Assembly: GCF_051020955.1 (NCBI RefSeq)
Contig: NC_135021.1
Span: forward strand, 14,241,962-14,305,961
Direction: 5' to 3'
Origin: Megalopta genalis
Lineage: Eukaryota; Arthropoda; Insecta; Hymenoptera; Halictidae
DNA length: 64,000 nucleotides
Shown one piece after another: positions 21,994 through 33,089 of the stretch. The position numbers and the translations under genes are program-made. Each line of letters begins with the position of its first letter. Position 1 is the first letter of the stretch. The notes under the pieces were generated by a model. It saw only the letters and a list, made by a program, of their open reading frames with translations. It searched no databases and was not told where the DNA came from.

Positions 21994-22189
21994 TTAATGG
22001 AGCGATAGGGCTGCCTACAATATAGCAACGCTACTATGACATGCTGGAAACAGTGCAGCATAAATTTCTGAGATATGTATCTTTCATAGTAAATGAATTC
22101 ACGTTTGTTCTCTCACACATCTACGGTCCTATTCTTAGCCTACTAGGGTAAGTGTAGGTATTACCGCGGTTTCTCAATGAAGGCAAACT

Positions 22190-22432
22190 TTGACAGAGAA
22201 AATAAGACCTTCCGCGCCGATACAATATCTTCAATTATTTTTCACGGACGAATTGGTAAATGAAATTATAAAGGAAACCAACAATTACGCAGAAAATGTT
22301 CTAAACTTGAAAGAAATATCTGGTAACTCTATTTGGCAAAGTGAATACTGTGACACTTGTCCAAGTAAACCCAGAATGCACATGGGAGATTGTTACCAAA
22401 GATATCGCACCATGGTGAATTACAAAATTTAA
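22190..22432 (+). pseudogene. piggyBac transposase remnant with internal deletion
   Basis: The frame begins with the N-side segment PSAPIQYLQLFFTDELVNEI and then IKETNNYAE, typical of the region before the piggyBac catalytic core. It then jumps to the cysteine-rich C-terminal segment YCDTCPSKPRMHMGDCYQRY before the stop. Intact piggyBac transposases are roughly 550-650 residues. The whole DDD core is missing, so this cannot be active. A related fragment lies on the minus strand at about 29592-29685. Confidence 0.8.
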
Positions 22433-22663
22433 AATTTATCTTTTATTTACAATAGGAAAATGTATATTTATAAAATAAATAAAATCAAATGCATTCGCAA
22501 GGACGTGTAAGCTTTTCCGCTCAAAATAAGACTTCCTTTATCTCAGGCGCTCCGCTCCAAAAATGTGCCGGAGTTGCTGGTAGGCAGTACTCGAGAAACG
22601 CGCAGAGCGCTAAGGGTTAAAAATATCCAGAAAAGTGACAGATTAGTAGAGAGGACGTTTTAA

Positions 22664-22757
22664 CTAAGCACGGCAGTATCGCAGTGATACGGAGTCAATT
22701 TGACGTACATCGCCCCTAGTGTTGGGAGTCGATTTGACGCGCGTCACCGCTACAAGG
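22664..22757. mobile_element. Possible 94 bp TTAA-bounded element
   Basis: TTAA lies at 22660-22663 and 22758-22761. Inside are two near-palindromes, GAGTCAATTTGAC (22692) and GAGTCGATTTGAC (22726), 34 bases apart, plus GTATCGCAGTGATAC. The terminal inverted repeat is poor. The layout resembles the larger TTAA elements. Confidence 0.4.
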
Positions 22758-22761
22758 TTAA

Positions 22762-23578
22762 AGCATAATCGAATTAGAATATTGCTCTAGGCAAAACGGT
22801 CTAAGAAGAGAACAAGTGTTCCGGCACACGAGCCGTCCGCAAAGATACGGAAAGATCAACAGAGCCCTAAAACGAAAGCAGACTCGAAAGTATGAATATT
22901 CCGCAGTCATCGTGCACCCCCGTGTCCCACGTTTTCCACGTTCCGGGTCCCTGGTTCCAGGTTCCATGTTCCACGTTTCAGGTCCTGTACGCAAATAGGC
23001 AGCTCGCGCCTCGTGCTCGCCTATCGTTTGCATAGGTTGGCGACCGCTTGGTCTCGCCTTGCCTCGTCTCGTCGCGATCTTTCTAGGCGGTTGCTCGTGT
23101 ATAGAGGTCGCCATTTAGCTCGCTTAGCCCGTTTAGCCCGTTTAGGGGCGCGGAATATCTCCCTGTAATTGCACCTTTCGTGTTACATGCACGAGAGACG
23201 CGAAGCACACTCGCTTTGCTCCGGTTCGCGCGAACGCCGCGTCACAGATCGCCGCCGATTTCAATGCGCAACCCGGGCTCTGATATGCTGTCGTTGGGTG
23301 AAAAAGAGCAGCAGTCATGTCTATTCGTTTAACAGTCCATAAACGTTGTTCCGCGGTGCATAAAAGTAGCCGATGCGAGCGAGCGATTCAAGAGCAACGG
23401 GTGCAATCGGTTTCGTTTCTTTTCGGCTTCCAAGGAGAGTACACTGGTGCGTATAATAATTAGCTTATGCGCATGTATGTCCTATACGGAGTTCGGCATT
23501 ATTCGCATTATTTCGAATAAGTATTTTTATCTAAGAATAAGATAATCATTCGAATAAATTCCTTTTAGACGAATATTT
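22762..23578. other. GC-rich DNA, no gene recognised
   Basis: Around 22920-22985 short GTTCC(A/G)GGTTCC-like words repeat irregularly. A possible promoter lies at 23358-23392. No coding exon is identified. Confidence 0.4.
23358..23392 (+). promoter_or_regulatory. Weak core-promoter candidate
   Basis: GCATAAAAGTAGC starts at 23358 and a TCAAG initiator-like word has its A at 23390, about 30 bases on. A GTGCGT donor-like site follows at about 23451. Suggestive only; no exon downstream supports it. Confidence 0.2.
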
Positions 23579-23580
23579 TA

Positions 23581-24050
23581 TTCGAATAATTCAAGAAAGT
23601 AATATAGAAGAAATACATCGACGAACTATGAAAAGACACTTCATGTTCTATAATTTTCATTCAAATCAATTATTTTCCGCATGAAATCCTGTACGAATAA
23701 ATTCATATTCGAATTAAATCCTATTCGGATAAATTTTTATTCAATCGAATATTTATTCGATAATGCTGAATAAAATTTGATTCGTTACTCTTCATCTTTC
23801 ATCTATCCAAATATCTTATTCGAATAATTCAAGAATGTAATATGGAAGAAAGAAATCGACAAAAAACATTTCATATTCTATTTTCATTCAAATCAATTAT
23901 TTTCCGTATGAATTTCAGTACGAATAAATTCATATTCGAATTAAATCCTATTCGAATGAATTCTTATCCGGATAAATTTTTATTCGATTGAATACTTATT
24001 CGATAGTGCCGAATAAAATTTTATTCGGTAGTCGTCATTTTCTATCCATC
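23581..24050. repeat. 238 bp tandem duplication, 2 copies
   Basis: TTCGAATAATTCAAGAA starts at 23581 and 23819. Both copies continue through TTTTCATTCAAATCAATTAT and CATATTCGAATTAAATCCTA. Each copy is dense in ATTCGAATA-type palindromic words. No coding capacity is seen. Confidence 0.85.
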
Positions 24051-26498
24051 ATCCGAATAAAATTTTTCCCAATTCTGGTCCTATAGTCGCCGTAGGAAGA
24101 TAAGATTACAGTGATCTCAAAAATAGTGAATCTTATGTTCGAATGCAACCAATTGACGAATAGAAAAAAAATGCATTTCTCGAAAAAGATTGAAAATAAA
24201 GGAAGTAAATGTGGAAGAAACTCATTGACACTGTGTATTTTTATATTAAAGAAACTGATCTTTCAAGTATCTCAAACTAGAATTAGATAGGTCGTTTAGT
24301 CTCTTTCTTATCAAATCCTAAATAAAGGTGTCCCATTCGCGGCGGCACTGTTGGATAAATTTCTAAGCCGCGTTCGAATTCCACCTATGGATCCGTCGCT
24401 CCGTTCTCTTCCGCGCTAATGAAAATCGTCCCGTTTAAAAGACCATCGACGGCTCCGAAATCTAAAAAATGACCACGGGAACGGGTTTCTCTCCATCATT
24501 AAGCACGGCGCGCGCGTCACGATGTTTGAAAAGCATGGAAAGCACGCTTCCCCTTCGCTGAATCTCTGATACAGTTCCCGTCTTGTCCCTCGCTTCGGAA
24601 AAAAGACACGTAAATTTGCTCCCTTTGCTTGGCGAGTAATCTATGAAGCCATTACGCCGGCACACGCGCGTGCCGCGCACACGTACACGCGCATGCACGC
24701 GGTTTAATGGCCTAAGACATTTGTATCCTTCAGTGGCGTGTCGCGAATGGGCCCGCAAAGCACGCCGGTCTTTACAATTTTTACAGAAACTGGGAAACCG
24801 GCAACTGGAAACTGGAAACCGGCTGAACGCGCGTGTTCCAGCGGTCGGATCTCCGATCGCGCACGGAACTATGAAAAACGGCTAATCGACGGACAACGAT
24901 GTAATCTTGCCGAAACGAGCTTCGAAAGTTTTATTCCGATAAATTTCCGTCGGGCGCCGTTCATCAAATTTCCAGCCGAGCCCCGTTGCGCTCTGTTTGC
25001 CGCTCAAATAGTACGTTGCGCGAGTTTGTCTCCGTCCGTTTGTTCAACGACGGAAACACCGGTCGGCGACATCGAGACGTGCGAGTCCGTTGCCTCTGCA
25101 CATTACTTTCCACCGAATGAAACGTATTCGTGTTTCGCGTCTCTCGCGCGAAAAAAATGTCGCTTCGAGGACCGGGACAAATGGGCGCTCTCGGTCCACG
25201 GAAACTTGCTCGGTGCCACGCCGGTGTAATAATTAATACGAAGTGGACGTTGCGGCGACGCACAGTGGGGCGCGCTTGTATTGGTGTTCGGAACAAAATT
25301 CGTAACTTCTGAGCTGATCAATTTTCGACCAAAATGCCTTAATAATTTGTCAAAAAAAAAAATACAAAAGTTCGTCGATTTGCGTAAAAACATTATATGA
25401 TTTTATAAAAAAAAATTGGTGCCACCTTGATTTTGATGATTGAATAAAAGCTTTTATGCAGGTATTCGTTAACACAATTTATTGTTAGTCGAATACTGAG
25501 CAAAATGATTTGAGCAGAATGATTTTTTCATTAATTTTGCCTTAGTGCCTGAAAATTCGTAGCAATTATTTCGCATGTATGGCTACATATTTTGTGGAAT
25601 AACTCTGAAGACAGGAACTTTTCGCAAAAAAAGTTTATATAATATTAAAATATACTGTTTGATAAATACGTCGGAATATAGGAATTCTAGGATAGTTTGA
25701 GCCGTTGTTTTTTAAAACCTTATCTGGAGTTAAGGAAAAAAAATCGAACTTAATTCTTTCATTTCGGGTCAATTATTATATTGCATGTAACTATTATCAA
25801 ATTTCTATAGATTAATTACGATCATATAACCCGTGGCAATCGCGTTTTCTATAAAGATTATGTACTTCGTAAAGTGGCCTTTTGTTCGTCAGACAATGTG
25901 AACAAACTGCGTTATGGACTAACGTACTATTTGATCTTCCTAATATTCGCTCGGAGAACTCGCTTTAAATTAATTTCCTGTTCAATTGTTTGATCATTCT
26001 GTTCCTAAATATGATTATTTAGGCATTTTAACACATCATGGACGTAGTTTTGAATTGATATGAGACAGTGACTTGGGTTGAGCAAAAATAGATTTTTTAA
26101 AATAGTAAACAGACTATAATTATTTGTATCAAATGAACTTTTCTTTTAAATAGTAGTTACATATGTGAAAATAGCGTTTCAAATATATATTTTAATAATA
26201 GCTCATAGAAGTATTATTCTGAAATAAGTATTTCATTAAAATATACGAAAATAATTGTTCGTCAAATAATAATATTTCGCAGAACAAGTTACAAGTAATG
26301 TTACAAGTAATAATATTGCAAATAAGAGGTTTTTATCCTTTAACTTTGTATTTTACTATATATCTTCTTTTACCGATAATATAAGAAATTAATTCAATTT
26401 ATAAATAACTGAAAATAGTATTGATATCGTAAGATGTTCATTTCCTAGGTAAATAACAAGAAACATCTGAGAAGAGTAATTTATATAATTAATATAAT
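24051..26498. other. GC-rich (24.3-25.3 kb) then AT-rich DNA, no gene recognised
   Basis: The GC-rich part has opposing overlapping frames (24738-25229 plus, 24964-25393 minus) and an alternating CACACGCGCGTG run near 24660-24700. The AT-rich part shows no repeat borders or coding signal. Confidence 0.4.
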
Positions 26499-26822
26499 TT
26501 AAAAATTTATATAATTTATATATTTGTTCGCTTTAAACATTTCGCTTTTGAACATACTATTTTTTAATGAATTTCGTTGATATGTTTTAGAAATTTCGGT
26601 ATTATATTTTACAATTAGGTTTTCAATTGTGGGGTATTTTTTAAAACCTTGAAATGATGTATCATTATCATTGGGATACTGAAGTAATTCCATTTTCGAT
26701 TGATTATTGGTAGAACTAGATGTAGATGGAACATTGACAAAATTAAAAAATTCTCGTTCATTATTAGTAACATAAGGATCTGATACATTCGTAATCGTAA
26801 CGATATCTTTATTTAGCATCAA
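26499..26822 (-). pseudogene. hAT transposase C-terminal remnant
   Basis: The 107-codon minus-strand frame contains KKYPTIENLIVKYNTEI, which fits the start of the hAT dimerisation region (an FPxIKxLFLKYNT-type motif). It then has LKNSMFKSEMFKANKYI near the end, like the family's terminal helix. The usual SSAPVERLFS block between them is missing, so there is a deletion. The N-terminal side is Ser/Asn-rich and not assigned. No 8 bp duplication or terminal repeats were located. Confidence 0.55.
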
Positions 26823-26885
26823 TTGTATTCATTTGTTTTTAGAGAGTAAACGGTATTTTATTGTCTCCTTGATTTTAAGATAACT

Positions 26886-27052
26886 GAATAATTGAGTAAT
26901 TGAGTAATTGAGTAATTGAGTAATTGAGTAATTGAGTAATTGAGTAATTGAGTAATTGAGTAATTGAGTAATTGAGTAATTGAGTAATTGAGTAATTGAG
27001 TAATTGAGTAATTGAGTAATTGAGTAATTGAGTAATTGAGTAATTGAGTAAT
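26886..27052. repeat. 9 bp repeat GAGTAATTG, about 18 copies
   Basis: Nearly perfect tandem GAGTAATTG. It generates a leucine/asparagine/tyrosine repeat frame on the minus strand that should not be called a gene. It lies just beyond the hAT remnant. Confidence 0.97.
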
Positions 27053-27931
27053 AAATTCAGTAACTTGAGCAATAAGTTTCCATTTCGGATGTCACACTGT
27101 TGCAATAAAGTAACCTTCCTTGTCATCATACGAATGAAATACATTACTCTGTATTTGAATTCGAGCAGAAATAGTAAATAGTATTTCCCTATAATTTAAA
27201 CATTTAAGGTAATAACATTTCCAAATAGTACTTCATTTAAGCATTAAATAAAATAGTATTTTCAAATAGTATTTACTTATGCAAATATTTCGATGTTCAC
27301 CATTTTATATTTATTTCAAACTTTTAAATTTATTTCAAATTTTCCGCGCCAGTCGAATGGCTTCCTCCTTCCACTAAACGGACTCGAGGAATCTCAGAAC
27401 ACTGCGGCCAAATTAGAACTCTCGGGCAAACGTCAACGCTCCGGAATCAAACGGGATTCCTCATCTTAACGGATTCGATTTCGAGGAGACTGGACGGTGC
27501 AAGCAATAGCAATAGCAATGAAGAGAAACGGGGAGGTTTGGAATATTTGCTGGCAAACAAAAAGCAAAAGTTGTTCGTCGCGGCCGGATTGATGTTCGAT
27601 GGTGAATTGAAATGCGGGGCATAGTAGGCATAGCAGATTTTTTCCTAGAAAAAGTGCCTAACTGAGAAGAGCCATAGTTTTTGATTTAATGTCGCCTGCC
27701 GCAGTTACTGATGAGTTGGCGGGGATCCAGCGGGTTGAATGCTTTCTGGAGCATCTTCTGCCTATTGTGCCAACCAGCAAGCAATCCCAATAGTTTTAAA
27801 TCATTTCTCACGCGAGCCGCGGCTCCACCTTGAATCGTTCTTCCTCGGAAATCAAATAATTCTTCGCGATCGTACACCATTTTCTAGAAATCAAAAAGGA
27901 AGTATAGCGTGTTATCTACAAAGTACATCTA
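27053..27931. other. Unique-looking DNA, nothing recognised
   Basis: AT-rich to about 27340, then mixed. A short AGCAATAGCAATAGCAAT run lies at about 27502. No coding exon is seen. Confidence 0.4.
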
Positions 27932-28297
27932 CAGGGTGTTCCAAAATTATGGTACTTCCGGGGAATGAGGGGTTCCTGAGATCATTTGAAGTAACTTTTT
28001 CCTTAGCGAAATTGCAATCCGCGGCTTCGTTTACGAGTTATTCACGAAAAACAGTGACCAATGAGAGGCGAGCTTAGCTGGCGCGCGGCGGCCGAGTCAA
28101 CGAGCGCACAGAGCTCGGTTCCGCTCATTGGCCCGGTCGCCTGGCGCCGAGCGAACTCGCCCCTCATTGGTGAGTGTTTTTTTATGAATAATTCGTTAAC
28201 AATGTCTCGGAGAAAATTTTTGTAAAGGAAAAAGTTGCTTCAAATCACCTCAGGAATCCCTCATTTCTCGGAAATACCATAATTTTGGGACACCCTG
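27932..28297. mobile_element. Palindromic CCAAT element, copy 1 (366 bp)
   Basis: Flanked by TA (27930-27931 and 28298-28299). The ends are CAGGGTGTTCCAAAATTATG and the reverse complement CATAATTTTGGGACACCCTG. The arms continue inward through AAGTAACTTTTTCCTTAGCG, ACGAGTTATT and CAGTGACCAATGAGAGGCG. The GC-rich centre is asymmetric. TA targets and CAGGG ends suggest a Tc1/mariner-type non-autonomous element. Confidence 0.85.
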
Positions 28298-28304
28298 TAT
28301 AGTA

Positions 28305-28839
28305 CATTTATAAGTACAAAGTTTTCGTACACCTTTCAAAACAGTGTAACTATTTCATGATTCCTAAAATTTTTTGGGATGTAATAGGAATCAATTTACT
28401 AGATAACAAATTCAATGGATAACAAATCGTTTTCAAAAATTGCAATTGGTTGGCATGATGAAAGAATGAAAAAATTATGTTTCACCAACTTTTTTATCTG
28501 AACCTGTAATTTCAAACATCCGTTTTGTAGATCTCGGCAGCTTGTGTACACGTTGAAAATTTCATTGAAATTCAAAATGTGTTTCGTAGATCTCGGTGAC
28601 TTATACGCACGCTGAATTTTTAAATTTTCGTTGTAGACTCATGTAGAAAAATTAAAAAACCAGAGCATTTTATTTTGTTTTATAATTCGAAGTAATAGTG
28701 AAATTTGAAAAAACGCATTCTAGTCATTGTCGAGTATACTAGCCCCTCTATCGTCTAACATAAAGTCATGTCATTTAGTGCAGTTTTTAAAAAGTTACTG
28801 CGTTTCAAAAGGTGTGCGAATAATTTCTTTTACCCACTA
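28305..28839. mobile_element. Tc1-type foldback element, diverged copy
   Basis: Left side TTTTCGTACACCTTTCAAAA and right side TTTCAAAAGGTGTGCGAATA are inverted. The interior has the family's CGTAGATCTCGG and TTAAATTTTCGTTGTAGACTC words in both arms. It begins within about 10 bases of the end of the preceding palindromic element. Confidence 0.65.
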
Positions 28840-29591
28840 TATGTACATATACGTTCAACGTTTTGCTGGAACGTTGTACATTGGATAAGTGTCAGTATAA
28901 AATCCAACATTTTATAGCGTGTAATTTTCTAAAAATGAATCTCATAATTTTTTATATGTTTAATATTGATAATTTATGACATACAAGTATCATCGATCGC
29001 AGTTTTAATTCATTTATTGCCTTTTGATATCGGAAGCTTATGAAAACGTTGATATTTATATTTTGGTAATTAATAATAAATTATTCATTTTAGCGTTATT
29101 TTTAGATCATTACTCTGATAAAAAATCGTCATACACTGTCACCGCTAACATCTATCCTCAAATATTATTTACTAACACAGTATTTGGCGCATAGTTTTTT
29201 ACTATGTGTACATTATTGCGGTGATTTACTGAACAGCGTACCTTAACCTATACAATGCAGTTCTCGATGAGTCGTTGCGAATAGACTAGATCTCTGAGTA
29301 TTGATTTGTAAACTGTTACAGCGAGAATATCTTGATCCTAGGAATTGTAGCTGTGCGTGTACGCTTAAAAGAAAATAGGTTATGTCAATCTTGACACGCA
29401 GTAATCGGAACGTCCGCAGTACATATTTGGTTCGCAATAACAGATGCATAACCACAGTAATGTATGCACACGCATGGTTCCTTTACATTACGCTATTTAA
29501 TGAAATCTGTGCATTCGCAGATCTAATATTTTGAGAAAGGTAAATAATATTCCAGTGAAAGAATAATAGATATAGCTCAAGTTGTGAATTT
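28840..29591. other. AT-rich DNA, nothing recognised
   Basis: No repeat borders or open frame with a recognisable product. Confidence 0.35.
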
Positions 29592-29685
29592 ATTGGCGTG
29601 GAAGGTCTTATCTTCTGTGTCAAAGTTCGCCTTTATTGAGAAACCGTGGTAATACTCTTACCCTAGAAGAGACACATTTCAGTCC
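29592..29685 (-). pseudogene. Short piggyBac transposase fragment
   Basis: On the minus strand the sequence from CTAGGGTAAGAGTATTACCA through GGTTTCTCAATAAAGGCGAA and TTTGACACAGAAGATAAGAC matches 22143-22215 upstream of and within the piggyBac remnant. It encodes LTQKIRPSTPI where the other copy has LTEKIRPSAPI, then diverges. Confidence 0.5.
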
Positions 29686-29759
29686 ATTGGTTCATTTATT
29701 TTTTAATTACTACTAATATTGCCATAAAGAAAGGTGGTAGGAAATAACAAATTATTTAT

Positions 29760-30151
29760 TTTTTCTATTTATTGTAATAAGTTATATAATATTATTATAT
29801 ATTATTATTATACATATATAATATATATAAATAATAAATATAATAATATAATATATTATTATAAAATATATATTATTATGTGTAATAGTAAATATATACA
29901 ATATTATATATAATATTATTATAATAATATATTATATTATTATATATTATTATTATACATATAAATAATAAATATAATAATATAACATATTATTATATGT
30001 AATATTAAATATATACAATATTATATATATTATTATTATAATAAATAATTTATTAAATTTCCTTACATGTAATACATAAAGATCACCGCAAATCCGGCCA
30101 TCGTCATGCGAGGAGTAATAATAAATATAATAAATAAAAAATAATAATAAA

Positions 30152-30193
<42 letters not shown>

Positions 30194-30213
30194 TGACAAT
30201 AATGATAATAATA
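29760..30213. repeat. AT-rich simple sequence and TAA/ATA microsatellite
   Basis: 29760-30060 is an irregular mix of TATTAT and ATATAA words. About 30118-30213 is largely TAA/ATA triplets with a few CAA/GAT interruptions. The tyrosine- and leucine-rich frames over it are artefacts. Confidence 0.9.
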
Positions 30214-31967
30214 ATAATTGTTGAACCGAGATAACGTTAGTCCAGCTAATAGAATTCGCTCCACGGTCGCGATCCGATGCCGATAAAATTGTCTCGATAT
30301 GCAATTTTCCCATCTGTTCAGAATAATTTGATCAGCCACTGAAATTGCTTAATCGTTTCTGTCTCGACTAGCATATTATCTAGCTAGGACGAGAACCGGT
30401 CGATATCGTCCGTCCGGTTCGGTAAAGCTTCTCAGCCGCTCTGGTCGCTGATCGTAAGATCTCTGGGAGAAATGTGGAAGTGAACTCTGATGGGTGAAGA
30501 ATAAATGACTCGGCGAAAATATACAGCGTCGGCGTAGGAGGCGCGCACCATTGCTAAATCTTCGTCGGCCCCTTAAAACGTTTCCACGGCGCGGCGAGCG
30601 CGCCGGTTGCAAATGTTTTTAATTACGTGGTCATTCGTTCAGGAAATTAAAGCACTGCGTCAAGGAAAACCGAGCCCGACAAAAGACTCTGGCCGAGTTG
30701 CAGATGGCGCACCCTTTCAGGAAACATTGAATTCGCTCGAATGGATCCCGAGATCTATCGAGCGATAGAAAAGCGCGACCTTCCGGCCCGGGGAATCCAA
30801 AGACTAAATGAATCAAAATTCCTTAGCGTTCACGCTTCAACTTGTTGCACCCGCCGCGACCAACTGTATTTCCCGATATGCTTTCGGTGATTATCGGACT
30901 GCAAATTGTTGCGTGAAATAACATTTTACCGGTCCAGTCTCGCGAAGGAAATTTATTTACTTATTTATTTATTTATATACTTATTTATTCTACTACGGAA
31001 GTAACCCATTAATGCGCAAGAAATTAATAAATTTGACCGTGCTAAATGTCGCTCGCTAGATGGAAAAGATATCATTAAAAGTGTCATTGCGTCACGCTTA
31101 AATGACACAGTTGCGAACGCAAGAAAAGAATCCAAAATGAGACAAAAAGAATTCGCGTTCCGACATATCCGAGTTATTGGATCTGAATCACTCATTTTGC
31201 TTCCTCTCGCGTCCGATAAAGGTTCATTAAAAACAGAAGATCAGGGCAATTTTATATAGGAATACTGCATCGGTAATATTAACCTCTTGGAAAAGGAGCA
31301 TATGGAAGTATAGTTATTGTCGTACGACATTCAGTTACTGTCGTACATTTAGTTGCTAATTTATCATTGGAAATAAATCTATCGGAATTTCACAAGAATT
31401 TCCTCGGGTATACGGATCTATTAATCGATGATATACATTCAATTGGGCAAGTGAAAAATCTGAACGATACGGGCCAAACAATAACGCGCGAAAACCAGCG
31501 AATTTGCGACCGGATACGGATTAATAGGTATCTCCGTTTGTTCGAAATGCTGTTGAAATAGTTATGGGATCGCCGTAAAACGGAGGTGTTTGTTTCGCGC
31601 TGGTTTATTTTATCTGCAAATTGCATTAGTTTGACGCGCGAGCATCCCGTATAGCTCGTTGAACGGATCGAACGGAAGTTATTGCGTAATCGGTTTCAAT
31701 CTTACCGTCAACTTTTCGGCCGATACAATAATTTCACCGGTATTATAGTCTGCGCCGTACAATATCGTTAAAACGTCCGTTGGGACTCGATAATCAATAG
31801 CATCGCCTAAATTTCCCTCCAAAGCCCGATCTGGATCCTTTTTCTATTACGAGAATGTTTAAAATACCGCTGAATATCAAACCAGCTTTGGCAAAACGGA
31901 TCGTGTTAACCTTTAACCGGATTATAGCGGCCGCGGTGAACCCTCGCTAAATTGACCCCTCGCTACC
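30214..31967. other. Unique-looking DNA, no gene recognised
   Basis: GC-rich 30.3-30.9 kb, then AT-rich with a TTATTTATTTATTT run at about 30955. Frames on both strands are short. Several TTAA plus CC words near 31908-31970 lie just left of the next TTAA element. Confidence 0.35.
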
Positions 31968-31971
31968 TTAA

Positions 31972-32179
31972 CCCTTAAATGCACCGTGTTGCCATTTGGC
32001 AACATACAGAAGAATATTTTGTTTTGTAGCCGATTGGCTATATACGATAGTTTTGTAATAAAAAACTATTTTCCTAAAGATATAATTTTTTTCTTCGCTT
32101 TTTTCCCTTAATACACACTCATTTTTTAAATGAAGTTTGATAAGTAGAAATTGAAAACAAAAAGTCATGCATTTAAGGG
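31972..32179. mobile_element. piggyBac-type TTAA element (CCCTTAAATGCA ends), 208 bp
   Basis: TTAA lies at 31968-31971 and 32180-32183. The ends CCCTTAAATGCA and TGCATTTAAGGG are the same as in 180-699. Inside are the palindrome GTTGCCATTTGGCAAC and a second GCCGATTGGC 38 bases on. Confidence 0.75.
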
Positions 32180-32183
32180 TTAA

Positions 32184-32563
32184 CCTTAACTGTGCGAGCG
32201 TTAATTGCCAGTCTGTGAAATTGCTATTCATTTCTTATTCATCTGTGGTGATAATGTAATTGTAAGAAAAATTGTAAAATGTGAACATTTTTAATAGACT
32301 TGCTTCTATTCGATCGAACTGTCCAAGTTGCGCCCGTTCATTGTTGATATGGAAAATAAGAACAATTGATTTTGATTTTTTTATTTAACATTTTTATGTC
32401 GATAATTACGCAATAATCATTAGTGCTCTGTGAGACCGCTAATGTTTATTTGATTAAGCAATTTATTTGATTTAATTGCCGAAGATTGAATAATTAAGTG
32501 AACGATTTCTGGGTTAAAATTCTCTTGGTTAAAATTGACTCAGCCATCGCCATTGCCAGCCAC
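32184..32563. other. AT-rich DNA, nothing recognised
   Basis: Contains TTAAAATTCTCTTGG and then TTAAAATTGACTC at about 32511-32540, possible TTAA borders for the palindrome pair that follows. Confidence 0.35.
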
Positions 32564-32621
32564 GCCACTATAGTGGCTTTCGCGGATGTCATCTCTCTGG
32601 ACGACGCGCCACTATAGTGGC
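32564..32621. repeat. Two GCCACTATAGTGGC palindromes 44 bp apart
   Basis: GCCACTATAGTGGCTT occurs at 32564 and 32608. The palindrome and the 44-base spacing are the same as in the array at 21774-21990, although the spacer sequence differs. This is probably an old relative of that element. Confidence 0.8.
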
Positions 32622-32722
32622 TTGCTCTAGTAGCTCACTCGCTCATCGTTTGAATCAAATAATCGTCTTCATATGCATTGTTTCACACTTCTTTCGTCTT
32701 CATATCGATTTACAACAGTCTA

Positions 32723-33089
32723 CAGGGTGTCCCAAAAATGTCTCGCAATCCGGAAATGGCGGGTTCCTCGGATCATTTGAAGCAACTTCTTCCTTTATAA
32801 AAATTTTCTCCGAGGCACCGTTAACGAGTTATTAACGAAAAACAGTGACCAATAAGAATCGAGTATGGCTGACGCGAGGCGGCCCAGCCAAGCAGCGCGC
32901 GAAGCCCAGTTCCGCTCATTGGCTCGATCGCCTCGCGCCAGCTAAGCTCGCTTCTCATTGGTCACTGTTTTTCGTTAATAACTCGTTAACGGTGCCTCGG
33001 AGGACATTTTTGTAAAGGAAAAAGTTGCTTCAAATGGCCTGAGGAACCCGCCACTTTCGGATTGCGAGACATTTTTGGGACACCCTCTG
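32723..33089. mobile_element. Palindromic CCAAT element, copy 2 (367 bp)
   Basis: TA lies at 32721-32722 and 33090-33091. The ends are CAGGGTGTCCCAAAAATGTC and an inverse ending GGGACACCCTCTG. The terminal 40 bases (CTCGCAATCCGGAAATGG) differ from copies 1 and 3 (ATTATGGTACTTCCGG), while the inner CCAAT-containing arms are shared. Confidence 0.85.

Larger units (their letters stand above)
21517..22616 (+). mobile_element. Internally deleted piggyBac element, about 1.1 kb
   Basis: TTAA lies at 21513-21516 and 22617-22620. The ends are CCCTTTCGCTACGG on the left and AGAGCGCTAAGGG on the right, sharing a CCCT start and a CGCT core. Between them lie a TTAA-bounded sub-element (21517-21993) and a frame joining two separate parts of a piggyBac transposase. 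An alternative is that the sub-element and the transposase remnant are neighbours sharing one TTAA. Confidence 0.6.
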
